Below, piece by piece: positions 1 to 14,300 of a stretch of DNA of 64,000 nt. Origin of the DNA: Gordionus sp. m RMFG-2023 (Eukaryota > Nematomorpha > Gordioida > Chordodea > Parachordodidae); contig NC_088775.1 of NCBI RefSeq assembly GCF_954871325.1, positions 18,329,561 through 18,393,560 on the forward strand, written 5' to 3'. The stretch's first letter is position 1. Each line of letters starts with the position of its first letter. The position numbers and the translations under genes were made by a program. Under the pieces are notes generated by a model, which was given only the letters and a program-made list of their open reading frames with translations, was not told the DNA's origin and did no database searches.

Positions 1-307
1 CTCTTCATTTTCAGATATATCCTCAATGGATTCCATATTTTTCAAATTTAAGCGACATGAGTGACATAATGATCGGCCTATTGTTAATAAACCTTTGGAT
101 TTTTTAATCTTTGGTGTAACCTAATTTTATATATAATAAAAATAATCACGATATCCAATAATAAAAAAGATATTATATTGGTAAAAATCCAGAATCTAAA
201 ATTAAAAAGGTTTTAATCCATAATATAAATAAACTTACCTTTTGTAGATTTTTTGAAATAGACTTATGGCCTTCTCTAATGAATGGATTACTACAAAGTG
301 ATTTCAT
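1..307 (-). CDS. 5' part of an unrecognised cysteine-rich protein gene (two exons, runs off left edge)
   Basis: Exon 1 is 239-307 (start codon at 307, 23 codons) and exon 2 is 1-120 (40 codons, open to the window edge). The 118-bp intron has a strong GTAAGT donor and a TTAG acceptor, and both exons are in phase 0. The protein begins MKSLCSNPFIREGH, continues through a lysine-rich stretch to TIGRSLCHSCR, and ends in an acidic run (SIEDISENEE). One early Cys, one His and a later CxxC-like pair suggest a small zinc-binding module, but this is inference. I do not recognise the family. It could be a host gene or the N terminus of a transposon-derived protein. Confidence 0.55.
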
Positions 308-1242
308 TATTACAATTTTTTAAATTTAAAAAAAAAATTTAAGTAAAAAAAGAAATATTTTTTTAATCCTTATGTTCTTTTCAATCATGATTGATAATTA
401 AATTTTTTATTTATCGATATAAAAATTTAATAGAAAGAAAGGAATAAAAAATAAAATAAGATGATAAAATCTTTAATTTCAAATAATAACGATAGTAGAT
501 ACAGAAGTGTGAAATATATACAAATTACCGCCTCAAGAATTTCTATTTAAGCGCAAAATGGATTGCGATAAATAGATATATTTTTATAATAGCTTGAATA
601 TAATTTTAAAGTATCTTTATATGGGCCGCTTACTCATTTATTGCCCCAGGACATCATACTGGTTATACTTAGATTTATTTTGATTTAATACCGATATAAA
701 ATATATTAAATATAATATATTATTAATAAATTTAGTATAACGCCATCTATATTATATTTCTTTATTTACAAAAATAATAAAAATTTTAATAAAATTGAAA
801 AAACAAAAATGGCTATCGAGATTTTTCATTAAATAGTTTAATATAAAGGTAATAAACATTTTATGAGAGTATCAACACCAAAAAAAAATCCCTTCCCAGG
901 AATGTTAATTTTTTATTTTTACCGGAAATACAAAAACACTTCATTTTTTAAATTTTTTTCAATATTTTCCAGTGTAAAATTTTAAGGGCTATAAAGTGAT
1001 ATATTATTTGTAATTCTATCTTAAGTATTTTTTAAGAAAAACAAGATATAAGAAATCACGCATTACGCGATTCTCTACTTTGAAGGCGTATATCTTTGGA
1101 TCTGGTTGAGCTGGGGCTCTAAAATTTGGATTTTATTAACATTTACAACATAAATAACTAACACGCCAAGTTTCATTCATCTTTGAGATGGTCGGCCGAA
1201 TCACTGGTCGATTTGTCATGGAATCGAATTACCCATATATTT

Positions 1243-1592
1243 CTTATTGGGATATAGAATTCATGGGGATTTGAAATTTCAATTTTAAATCATTTACTGA
1301 GGGCAATTTAAATTTAAATAATTGGAAATGTATTTCAACATCTGGAGAATACCCATACTATGGATTTAGATAATTTTGCTGTGAACATTAAAACTACTCT
1401 TATTTTATATTAATTTTCTATAGATTTTTCATACTAATACTTAGTATAGAACATAATTGTCTGGTCCACAAGTGGCTAATATGCACATGTTAACAGATTT
1501 TTTAATTCAAATTTAAAAATTGCCCCCATTCGATGATTTAAAATAGAGAGAATCTGAATCCCTGTGAATTCCATATTCCAATATCCATATTC
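1243..1592. repeat. Fold-back repeat with arms of about 80 bp
   Basis: The arm beginning near 1245 (TTGGGATATAGAATTCA, then GGGGATT, TTTAAATCAT and GGGCAATT) is matched in reverse complement by 1500-1590, which carries the same blocks in the same order. A further degenerate copy of one arm lies near 46735-46800. This is probably an old non-autonomous DNA transposon; the family is not identified. Confidence 0.55.
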
Positions 1593-1819
1593 ATTATTAA
1601 TAGAAGAGACCTGTGTCTCAAGCCCAAAATTTTTGCTGAAATAGAATTGTCTTTGCAGAACTTTAATATAAAATAAATATTATCATCCTCACTGCAAGAC
1701 CTCATAAATCTCCTTTTTTTTAAATGCTCAGGAGAGACACAAAAATATTTTTAATAATTATAGAAAAATTTGATTATAATGATAATTTTTCAACTAATCA
1801 TAAGATGTTATATAATTGT

Positions 1820-2251
1820 ATGAGTATGCCTCTTAATATTTTTTGGGCTTGGGCCTAATTTTATTAGAATAATTGGATTTGGGCCGGGCTGGGCCTAATA
1901 TTAAAAAAAAATTGGGCCGGGTCAGGTCGGACCTTGGAAATTTTTTTAAATATATCTAAATTTATCAATTTTATATTGAATTTTTTATGTAAAATAAAAA
2001 TATTTGATTTTATTTATTGAAATTAAACGTATAACATGTCTTTTATTTTGAGTAATTATAAAAATTAATTTCTATATTTAAATAAATTCGGGCCGGGTTG
2101 GGTTGGTAAATTTTTTAAATAAAATTTCGGGTTCGGGCTGGGCCGGCAAAATTTTTTAAAAAAATTTCCGATTAAGGCCGGGCCGGCAAAATCTTTTTAA
2201 AAAAAATTTCGGGCCAGACTTTAAAAATTAGGCCCGATGCAGATCACTAAT
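1820..2251. mobile_element. Degenerate hAT-type MITE, GGGCCGGG-rich family
   Basis: An AT-rich core is flanked by blocks such as GGGCTTGGGCCTAAT at the left and GGCCCGATGCAGATCACTA at the right. The right end read in reverse (TAGTGATCTGCATCGGGCC) resembles the left end. One end of a related copy is at 12673. The target duplication is not clear, so the left boundary is approximate. Confidence 0.45.
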
Positions 2252-2335
2252 TAAAATATCCACATTTCAAGTTCTTGAATAATTCTTTGTTTGAGATATT
2301 ACTAATTTTTCTTATTATTTATTAGGATTATTTAG

Positions 2336-5300
2336 TTTCCAATATGGTTAGAGCATTACCTACACCTTTGTATTCAATTTATGCCAAATATCTTTCTTAC
2401 AAAAAATTATACAATGATAAAGAAATTCACTTTGATATATACGAAGGTAATTATTATGGTATTTAATCTTTCATAATAACTAGACCTACATGTTACTGGC
2501 TCATGTTGCTGCACATTTGTGTGGCACATAGAAAATTAAAATATATAAAGTAGAGACCTTCATGGGCCTTAATTTTTTGACCAAGTCCAGCCCAGGCCCA
2601 CAGTAGAAAAAAATTTTTAAGCCCAGATATTTAAAAAATTTTCAAGCCCATATAAGTTTCACAAAAAATTTCCAAACTCTGCCCATATCCATATAAATTT
2701 TTTTTAATAAAAATAAGCAATATTTAAGTATATTTATATTTTGTTTGCAATACTGAAATTTTTATTAAAAAAAATGACAATATTTCTTTAAGTTAGCAAC
2801 TGTTTTAAATAAGCTAAATTTAAATTTAATAATCTTAGGCCCCAAGTCCATTTAAAAAATATTTCAAAAACTCAGGCCAAGCCTAGGCCTGCTTGAAAAT
2901 ATAATATGAGGCCTGTGAACCAACCTGGCCCATGAAGGTCTCTAATATAGAGATACAAAATTATAAATTGCTTTACATATTATTCTTTGAATTTTAATAT
3001 TGAAATTGCAGAGATGCTACCCTATTTTTGCTTCAATATTTTTATATTGTTGGGTAGGCTCATTCAAAAACAAATATGAATCAAATAGGAATGTATCGAT
3101 TTTTTATCGGATCGGGCCGATATTTCATCCATTTTAAAATATCGGTTTTCAGCCAATCTTATAAAATTTTCCTATCCGATAAAAAATGACGTTTTTAACA
3201 AAAATAAAATGTTGTAAAATTTAAAAAAAAGTGATATATAAAAAACCATTTATTTTTATAAACAAAATCGAAATCCATTTTTTGTTTATTTTTTAAATAA
3301 TAATAATGAATTAATAAACATTCTGCCATATTGTTATTTTTTTGCGCATCATGTTTATAAAAATATGCGTTAATCTATTCAGAATCTGTTTTTAGTGAAG
3401 CTGGTGATATTGGCAGTCCCCATGACCGCAGGCTGACCTCTGATAAATTGGAAATTTTGTTATTTCTAAAAAGAAATCTTCGATATATTAATTTAAATAT
3501 TTATTTCAAATTTCAAAATATATTTTTATTACTTATTAACTTTAAATGATTTATAAATATTTTATATACTTTTAGAATTGCGATTGAATTGAATATAAAC
3601 TATAACTGATCCTTATAATATATTTAAATGACATATATTATTGTATAGCTAAATTATAGATGTTATACTAATATAAAGTAAATTAAAAAATAACCATAGA
3701 TGTGATATTGGATCGGTAATCGGCCGATATCAATTTAACATCCGAAATATTGGCCTGGATCAGCCTCCAAAAAATAGTATCGGTGCACTCAAATAATGAA
3801 TTCATATTTTTTTAGAATAATTTATTATTTGTTTATTTGTATTATCATAGGTCTATAGGTGGGTATTGGGCTAATACAACCTATACACCTGGTATAAATA
3901 AAGAAATATATGAAAAAACATAATTTAACGATATATTATATTTGAATTAATAACATATAAAACTAAAATTTGAGATTTTTTCTTTTCTTTTTACATTTAC
4001 ATTGTGATTTTTTAGAAAAATGCTAGCCAGATGGAAGATTTAACTTTCCCAGAAAACAACGTAAAAAAAGATATTTAGAAAAAATTAAATATTTGTCTGA
4101 AAAAAAGAAATGAGGAGCAATTTTTTAAATTTTATTATATAAAAAATAAAAATGGAAGTTTTTATCTAAAAAAATTTGTTTGAATTTTAATTTTGAAGTT
4201 CAACTTAGTATTTTAAATTCATTTTAAGATAAAGGTTTGGCTAAACCTTATTGGAGTGGGCCAAAGTTAGATGATACAGCAATACATGATGCAATAAAAT
4301 CACTGAGGATTGAATTGCATTATAAACATGCTTGAGGTGAGATTTTCTTGTTTTATTAATGTTAATGATTATCTTCAATACATAACAACCATGTTGATAG
4401 TTTGAAACCTGATTAATACCAATAAAGTAAAATTGTTCTCATTAAAACATTTTATAAATTGGATCAGCTGTTAAATTGTTGACAATTATGCTGCATAACG
4501 CAATCAATATAGAGGCTAAATTATATATATTGATGATTCTCATCCTCCAGATAAACACTTTGATATTGCTGATATATGAAGACAATCCTACAGATCATTA
4601 CTATATAAAATCCTTAAAAATGAATTGACCTGCATGCACGATATATTTATTGTTCTAAAAAGTATTAGATAGAAAAACATAAACCCAAATAAAATATAAG
4701 AATATTATGATGATTTTTAAATCATTAAACCATATTTAAGATTCAGTAAAATTTATTTCCAAAAGAAATGTAAAATACAGACCTATTTCTCAAAGTGAAG
4801 TAGACAATAATTTGTAAAAGAAAGAACATGATATTTTAAATATTGGTTATCCCAATGATAATATCAGGTAATGTAGTAATGTATATATTTAATTTATCAC
4901 ATTACTCTTTACTCAACATTAAAAGCTAACAGTCATTTTGGATATAGGCTAAAAATCGGCGAATTTGTCTCAATCTAGGTGTGTGCCAAGAAAAATTCGC
5001 TAAACCTGCAAGTTAATTTATGCTTTCTTCATAGATGATAGAAAATTTCCATGAGCAAGTTTGGAACAAGTCATGTCGACCTCTACTAACGAAAATATAA
5101 ATTATTTAGAATTATTAATTCCATTCCTATGAATTTTATACCAATATTATTCCTTTATTTGAAAACTTCCTGAACACGAGGTGGATACTTATAGAAGCAA
5201 ACAAAACACAATTAGCAATGACAATAAGCCCTTTGAGTAATCAGCTAACCTCGAAATATTATTTAAAGATTATGAATTCAAAAAAAGGAATGGTATTTGT

Positions 5301-8300
5301 TATTGGCCGCAAGAAGATGTTGCTATAAATATTTTGGAAAAGGGGGTTTAAATGTTCTCTAAAATGCTGAATTTATCAAAAAATATTATTATTTTTATAC
5401 CAGCAATGATCAAAGAATTATCTTTTAACTATGACAGTTACAATATACAAGATACAATATTTTGTTAATTTTAGCATTCTGTATTTTAATTTGGTTTATT
5501 TATTGGAGATCGGCGAATATTGACCCGAAACCCAGCTTGGGATAAAAGATTTTGGGTTGGACTGGACAAATTGTTCAAAAATTTTTTACGGGCTGTCCAG
5601 ACTCATTAGACAAAGTTTATTTTGCTGGATAGAATATTTACGAGATGAGCTGGACTGAAAACCCGGATATTTAACGGGCTGATATTATATATAACAAAAT
5701 GTCTTACACCACCATCGATTTTTATAGGCAGTGGCGAATTCATTGAGCTGACTAACGACAAATATATTTTTAAAGCTTTGGTCAATTGACGCACAGGGCA
5801 TGTAAATTAAATTAACAATCAAAATGATGAATGTTAATTTAATTTACATGCTTAATTATATTATAGTTAACACATGATTAGAACAATTGTAAATTTATTT
5901 AATAATTTCTCAATACACAATTTAAATTTACTATTATATTTATTTATCATTTATTAGAAGATTTAGTAAACGAGAATTCTGTCAAAGATTTTCTTGTTGC
6001 CTTATCTTGTATAAACGTAGAGAAAAGTAATTCTGATTTAATAAATACTGCCTCCAATCTTCCTAACAATATTGAAGAAACAATGGATGAGAGTGATTCT
6101 AAAACTCATTATCTTAATCAAGTATATATATATTTATATATATATATAAGTAACCAATTTAGATTGCTCCACAAACCAATTTTTTTTAAAAAAAGGTAGT
6201 CTATACATTTAGATCGAGTTTAGAACAATGGAATCTAATTATTTTGTCAGCTAAATCGGTTCGGTTTTTTTGAACTTTTTTCTTCGTGAGATGCTATAAA
6301 CCTGGACAATTGACTTTCACTATATTAATATTTTGTTTGAAACATCTATATTTTTTTTAAATGATAAAGATTAGCAAATAACATTTCTCAAGCGTCCTAG
6401 CTACCTTATTATTAAATATTTATTTCAGAAAATTCCTGATTATTTCGTTCACTAAAAAAAATTTTTTTTTAGCATCAATTAATTAATTTATTTAAATTAA
6501 TAAAGATTACGGTTGACGAAAGAAATCTAGCTGATGTTAAAAAAATTGTCTTACACACTCTAAATACAATTAGTGAAAACGATGATTTCACTATCCCTCA
6601 ACCCATTAAAGTTAAAAGTGTTGGAAAAGACAAATATGGGAGACATGAAAAGAATGAAGAAGATAATAGGCATGCTGAAATAACTCCCAAACCACATGAT
6701 TATAATCCCCATGCCGATTTAAAGTTATTTTTATGAACCTATCCATAATTTATTAATTTTACTAAGGATGCACAGGATCCAAATTTTTCTGATACTAAAT
6801 CGGATTATAATTTTGATACCGAATATCGCATCAAAACTCTATTAACTATATTTAAAAGCTAAAATAACTCCTAAAGCACTTTATAATTCCCATGTCAATT
6901 AAAGTTATTTTATGAATCCTTAATTTATTAATTTGTAAAATCACACATTGTACGGGTTATATTGGATTCAAGATTTCCTGTGGTACCCTGATTCAAATTT
7001 TGGTGTCAGATATTGCATCAAAATTTTATTAATTAAATCTTTTAATAAATTGTTAGAATTCTATTTTTTTTTAGTGCCAAATTCAAAAATAAATGATTAT
7101 TTTTTTTACTACAATTAGTGCTGTTAAAAAGCTCTATTTTTAAAAACGGATAACCTAATATCTTAGCCCAATAAATATTACACAGAGATTTTGCTCATAG
7201 TTAGCAGAAAGGTTTGAACATCTATAAATGAAATCTCGAGGCTTGCGTATTATTATTTTAGCTAAAATCTTAATTTAAAATCGGTTAAATCGAGCCGTTT
7301 AACACTAACTACAATATTAAAATTAAAAAAATAATTATTCAAGATTCATTTTGAGCAAATCCAATCTCACTCTCAAAATTACTGTGGCATGTGAAGATAA
7401 TTTAGACAATGATAAAAAGCAGATTCATATGATAGAGTTAATTTTTAGACATTATCCTAATCTGAATATAGTGACAGCCTCATTTAATGTGAAGGGTGAA
7501 AAACCGAAATTAAGTAAATCAGTAAACGAAAGGATATCGGTTAAGGATGATGACATATGGAGTATCATGAAGCAAAATTTATTAACAGGTTATCAATTTT
7601 TTAAAAAAAATTCCTTTTACTCATATGCCCTTATTAAAACCGTATAAAGCACAATGTAGATTAGAATTTAACTATTTAAGCTATAAATTTGTTGATAAAA
7701 TATTAACGTAATATTTCAAAGTGGGTATTACAGTATAGATACGCCCACTTATATATTAATATAATTATGCAATTGTCTCTGATTAACGTTTATCTATGCA
7801 CGTTTCTAAAATCAAATAGGCAAATTAAAAAGTTTATAATAAATTCTATATATTTCTAAAATAAATCATTATTTATTACTAACAAATAATGGTAGGTATA
7901 GAATTTATGGTTTAATAATAAAGATCGTGATATTTTTTACCATTTGCATAGAAAAATTCAGGGTTGGCAGGTCGGTCAATTGACAGAAGGAGTATTTGAC
8001 CTGGTCAAATACTCTAAAATTGGTGAATAACTATATTTATTTAATGAACTAATATGTATTTAAAGCATATTTATCAATCTAATTTGTTTACAAATTATTT
8101 TAAAATATATTTGTATCTTCAAGGCATCGATTTAATTATAATTTTTTATAAAAATATAAAATTTTCTTATTAAAATATTAGAATTTCAATTTGAAATATA
8201 AAAAAAGCTCATTATTAATTTGATTGGATCTAAATATATAAATAAATATAAAAAATTTACTTAAGCATGGTTTGAGAAAATTACTAATTGCCAATTTATA

Positions 8301-11300
8301 TTACATTATGTACAATTATATAAACAGGATAGGTATCATAAATAAAGTGTAATGAGCAAATATAAATATGCAAGAAAGCACTGAAAGTAGCTATTGAAGA
8401 AGTTGGATATTTGTCCGTTAGAAATTATCAATAATATATTAAATGATATTTTGGACAAAAAATTTAAAATTTTAAACTATTCATAAACATTTAGCTATCT
8501 AATTGACCTTGGCTTACGTAAAAAACGAGATGTTTAATTTAGAAAACACATAATACAATCATGTCCATGATTTTGTAATTTACCAACCTAAAGAAAAAAT
8601 ATTAAAGATTAGTTTGAAAAAGAAAACAATCCAAATACATGTGCCCTCACTGCACTGCTGATTATTTATTGGATTCCCAATATAAGGGGAGTATCTTACT
8701 TTAGTTTGATGAAGCATATGACATAAATAGTCGTTTCATAAAGAGATGATAATCAAAATATTTTAAGTGAAATCATAAATTGCAGAAATAAAAGCGGAGT
8801 ATTTAATAACCAAATTATGTGGAAACCAGTAACCTACATAAAAAACAATCAGATTTCGGGCTCAAGTTGTTGGAATGGGCTTTGTTCACATTGAATTTAA
8901 AAGAAGTGTTTAAGAAATTCGATTGAAGATCTCGACAACCAGAAAATTGGTAGGAGTATATCATAACATAAGATTGATTAAAAAATGTTAAAAAAAGATG
9001 AATATAAATTAGAATAAGGCTCTGCCATAAAGGGTAAAACATTCATTATAGAATTTAGGAAATAATTTAATATACATACATTTTTTTACTATTATATATA
9101 AAATAGAATTAATATTGACTTAAAAAACATTTATTAGAATTTGACTATACTTGACCGGTCAAATATCGGTCAATTGACCTAATCTTATTTGACCGGTCAA
9201 ATGCACAACCCTGGAAAAATTAGTAGTTAAGTATAACCATGATACAGATTAGGGAAATATATTGTTTGATCACCTTACTATAATTTTCAAAAAACGATTT
9301 ATAAAGTTATTTCCTAATTTAATTTAAAAAAAAACTTCTTTGATATTGCGTGGAGTGTGATTAAATAAAAATATATTAAAATTTATAAAATGAGGGATGA
9401 ATTAAAGAGTTCAATAATATAATTAAAACCCGTTCACCTTTTAGAATTCATTATCTTATCAATGGAAAATCCGGGAATTTTAGGATTATTTTTGAGAACG
9501 AAATTTGAAAATCCTGGGATATTTAAATATTTGTATCAAAAATTTCAAAATGCATGGAAAATTATCTATACCACAATATATTGATTTTCCTCAGGATGGA
9601 TTTACCTCCTTAAAGGAATATTACTTAAATTTTAACTATATATTTTTGAAAAATTACATATATTAAGTTTGGTAAAATTCATATATTTGTTTAAATGCAT
9701 CAAAAATTAATATTTATTATAATATCTATCGTGAATTCTCTCATTTTATGGTAAATCTAAATATATATTTTTTTGTTTTTACAAAGTGTATGTGAAAATA
9801 ATATACTATAAAATAACTACCAGTACAACGCTATTTAATAACACACCATTTACCAACACAACTCTAAAAGTAATAAATTTTCAACTTCAAATTTTACTTG
9901 CCAACTAAATATATAATTATAAAAAAAGTCATTATAAGTATAAAGTCTCGTCCCTTTTATAATTTTTTGGGTTAAAGAAATCGAGTTCTACACGTGATAT
10001 ATAAAATCAGGCTACTATTTATTAATATGATAAATATTAAACAAAATAATTAAAAAAAAATAAATAATTTTAAATAATAATATGAGTGTAACTCCTTCAT
10101 AATATTTCCAGTTTTCATGTTTTCCCACATTTACCTTATTTTCTTGAAAAAAGGTTAAATCGTTGTTTTACTTTATTTATGTTAATTTTTTTTTCCAAGA
10201 TAGTAGCTTAACCGACTTATACTTATTAATTATAGATATTTTAGATGATTCTTCATCAAGCATCTCCTTGTCACCTATTGATTATATGAAAACAAATTTC
10301 TACATACCCAAATTGGTAAAAGTTATATTTAAAAACAAGTCACTCGATTGGAATGACAAAGGTATAGAGGAAGTCAAGGGTAAGCTAGAAGATCTTATTA
10401 CAACACTCAATTTATCGCTCGAAGTTGTATATGATAAAGTAATTCCATCCGATTTTTAAATATATTTTCTCTAGCCTTAATCTATTTTTGAAGCCACTGT
10501 CCAAAGCTATTTACTGTACAGTTCCATTAAAAAAATATATTAGGACTAACTAAAAGTTGGAGCACCACAAGCAATAACTTTTTTTTATGGTGGAGTATTT
10601 TCTTGCATAAATTATTTAAAAAAAAAATTATATTAATAAGCTGAGCTGAGTTTTTGATTTACAATTTTTTCTCCCAGTAATGTCACTTGGGGGAGGCGCA
10701 CAGGAATTCGAGCCCCCAGAAGACACCCCCTCCCCCAAGACTGTAAAGGCTAGAGACTTTCATCAATTACTTATATATATCCCATTTTTTAGTTCAATAA
10801 ATGTTATCAGATTACTCTTAAAAATCAGAATTATAAAAATAATATTTTTTTAAAAAATCACAGAATTCGGGTTTTTTTTTAAAATCAAACGTATTTTTTA
10901 TAAAAATAGGAGACAGGACACAAAAAACTGATTTTTCGGGCGGGCCAGATAAATTAAAAAAAATTTTGATTATGGAATTTTTTTCTAAAACCCTTAAAAT
11001 ACTTAGCAAGATATAAATCTATTAATTTTGAAAAGTAATCTAAAAATCCATCCAAAATTTAGATTTATCAAATTCTTGCTCAGGAAGATAATTTACTGGA
11101 CAAATATTTTTCTACAAACAATATACCTTATATATTTAATATAAAAAATATTTTTATTTAATAATTGTAAAAAATACATTTTGCTCCCTTTAAAATTAGT
11201 TAATTAAAATCAAATGAGTTTTAAGAAAGATTAATGCAGAATATGACATTCAGCTAATAAGCACTCATTCATAACTAAGCTAATTCTATTTTAGTAGAAG

Positions 11301-14300
11301 AATATAAGTTTTATATTTTTTCTTCAATTAATATATTAACTAGATAGGGTATCCTTATCAATGGCTTCAATATGTAAATGAAGGGTCTATTGGTGATGTG
11401 ACTAGCCACGACGATGATGATAAATTGATGAATATATTTGCTGTTGTTAAATCAAGATTTCAGTCAAGGATACATCTCTATAAATTAGTAAATTATTAAA
11501 TATACTTTTTTAATTAATTTTTAACAATAGTGTAAAAACTTACTATAATTTTTTACGATTAAATCATTTATATAGTCCATATTTTTAATTTTTAAAGACT
11601 CGATTTGGGTGAAATTATGTTCAAGCACGTGTATAATAAGCACTAAAAGTCGACCTGAACTGACTCAGTCTTGAAAAGGGTTTTTTCTTCCCAGCTCGTA
11701 ATAATATTTTATGGAAAAAAACATAAATTTGCTAATTTTTAGCTTTAAAAAATTTGAGAAATTTTAGCACACGAGAGCTGCCCCAACCCCTAACATGTCC
11801 AAGGTTTTTAAAAAAAATTGGCGAAAAAATATGCATAACTTATTTTAACCATAAACTTATATAAATTAACTTGCTGAAGATTATTTCCGGATATTTTGAT
11901 TAAAATTTTCCTATATCATTTTAATTAAGTTTCTGAAACTTATTGGCAATGATTGAAATGCAAAAAAGAAAATCCAAATTGTGGTTAATACTCAAACATC
12001 AAGCTCATATATCGCAAAAGCATTCATAGATAAATTGAATGGCACTAACAATCTAGAGCAGGAATGTTACATAACTTGTTTAACCTACTGTATAAAATTT
12101 CTGCTCACTTAAAAATGATGTAAAATTTCCTGCAGAACAAGATACACTTTTATTTCGGGGAAAAGCCACTGGAACTCATGAAACTAGTTACTTGTATATC
12201 TGCAACAAATATACCTACTGAAAGAATCATTCCTATCTTTGGATTGACACTGCCAAAGAACATTCCAAAAATCTTATTATTCACAATTATCATTTAGCGG
12301 AATATGATTTTTAATTATTTTTATTACCTAAATATTTTGTTTGCATCGAGATTTATGATATAGTTTTTTTATATAAATGTTTTAATATTGCACTATCGAT
12401 AAAATATTATTTATGTAATTGTAAAATTTATATAGGATTTGACACCGAAAAGATTTTATTTAGGGGAAATGTGCCATGAATTGCCATGTTTTTGCTTTTT
12501 TGAAAAAAGGTATTAAAATTTATGTTTAACCAAACAAATTTTATATCAATGTGTAGCCTAAATATTAATCCTTAAAATAAAATTCGAATCAAAGCTCTAT
12601 GTATAATACTTTATGAGCTAAATGAGATTATGTGAAAGTTGTTTTTCGGCCAGTCAATACATACTATGCATAGTAGAGATCTGCAAAGTTAGGCCCTGCA
12701 TTCGGGCTGGGCCTAATATTTTTAGTAGTTTTAAATTTCAAAAATATATATCTATTACTCAAAATGTTATTTTTTATGGAATTTTTTTGGGAACGAGTAA
12801 ACCCAACTCGGGGACCAGTGGCCCCTACAACGGTGAGGGTCCGAAGCAACTGCTTCTAAAAATTTGAATGGGGGTACTTAAAAAAAATTATTTAATTCTT
12901 TTATTGTTTTCTTCCATAACCAAGTGATTTCTGGTTTATGATATAGGACTCGACCTCGTGATTCCGTATACATATTAAATTTAATAATAAATGGGGGGGG
13001 GGGGGTCTTATTACATTTTAATAAATTTTGGTCGATGTTTAGCAAATTAGATTGATTTCTTGTCATAAAATTATTTTACCAATTTCGAAATATGCCTAAA
13101 AATATTAACCAAAATAATACAAATGCTTATTTAATAATTGCACATGGCATAATATAAGAGATGATAAATTCTTACTACCTCATATACTGCCAAGACTTCT
13201 TAATACCATGAAAGATCCATTTCTTAATAATTTAACCATTTTATCAATGAAATTTTTTTTTTATCTAAACAATTAAATAATTATGATTAGAGGTCAGCGG
13301 GCCGTGAAATTACACTTGACTAATCGTGTAAACGGTGGTCACGGTGTGAGTGTGAATAAATTTTAAATAAGAACCGTAAGCAAAATGTAACCATTATAAG
13401 TTTTTACATACTGAACCGTAACCGTCCCTGCTTAAATGTTCAACGAAAATTGTTGCAATAATTCGGTATTTTTATAAATATATTTATTAAAACAAAAAAG
13501 TCTTAACCTCATTCCTTTTTATTCATTATATGCCTTAATTTTATACTATTTACTTTTTTTTAAATTCTCTTTTTAAATCCCTTATTTTGGCCTTTTAATT
13601 ATATGGTGCCGATTCCATATCTCAATACGACATATATATATATTGCAAGTTAAAATTTTAGAATTTGTTAACTTTTCCTATACTTCATTTAATGGTTTGT
13701 TACTTTAGAAAAATATAGTATATTTGCTTGGATGATGCTTAAAGCCTTTTACAATGAAATGTGATCGAAAATACGTGTTAAATGAACTACTTTACAAAAA
13801 TAAAAATTGGATATAAAAAAATGTTATTTCTAAAATTATCAAATTTTTATTATAATTTGGTCTATCCAATAAAATTACACCCATATGTAGTAAAATATTA
13901 TATAGGTATTATTAATTGGAGGGCAGGATGAACTGCATGCAAATTTAATGAAGAATTTATATAAAATAGTTTTTTTTAAAAATCAGACCTGCAGAAGTCG
14001 AAATCTGAGGCCTACCAAATTTAATTATTTTGATTTTCAAGCCTGGCCAAGGATTTTTTTAAAAATACGGTCTTTTATGTTTGATCATTTCTTAATATAG
14101 CTCAAAATTTTAAAATTCTTTCAACGGAAGATTGAAAATATGAGCAGCTTGATTAAACTTTCCAACTGACATAATTTATTTTTCCTGCAATTTTTAAATT
14201 CCATTCGGGTTCCTAGCCTCTGATAAAAATATATAATTTAAAAGCTCTTATTCATATCAATTAGGCCATTCATTTTTTTATAATTTAAGTAAAATATTTC

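Larger units (their letters stand above)
308..2335. other. Non-coding stretch with repeats
   Basis: No convincing exon on either strand. It lies between the divergent gene at 1-307 and the first visible THOC5 exon, and holds a short fold-back (1243-1592) and a GGGCCGGG-rich repeat (about 1820-2251). The missing THOC5 N-terminal exons were looked for here and not found. Confidence 0.5.

Noticed and set aside
12622-12867. Overlapping frames on both strands
   Set aside because: They arise from GC-containing MITE debris without stops; the product resembles no protein and one reading contains only repeat-derived residues.
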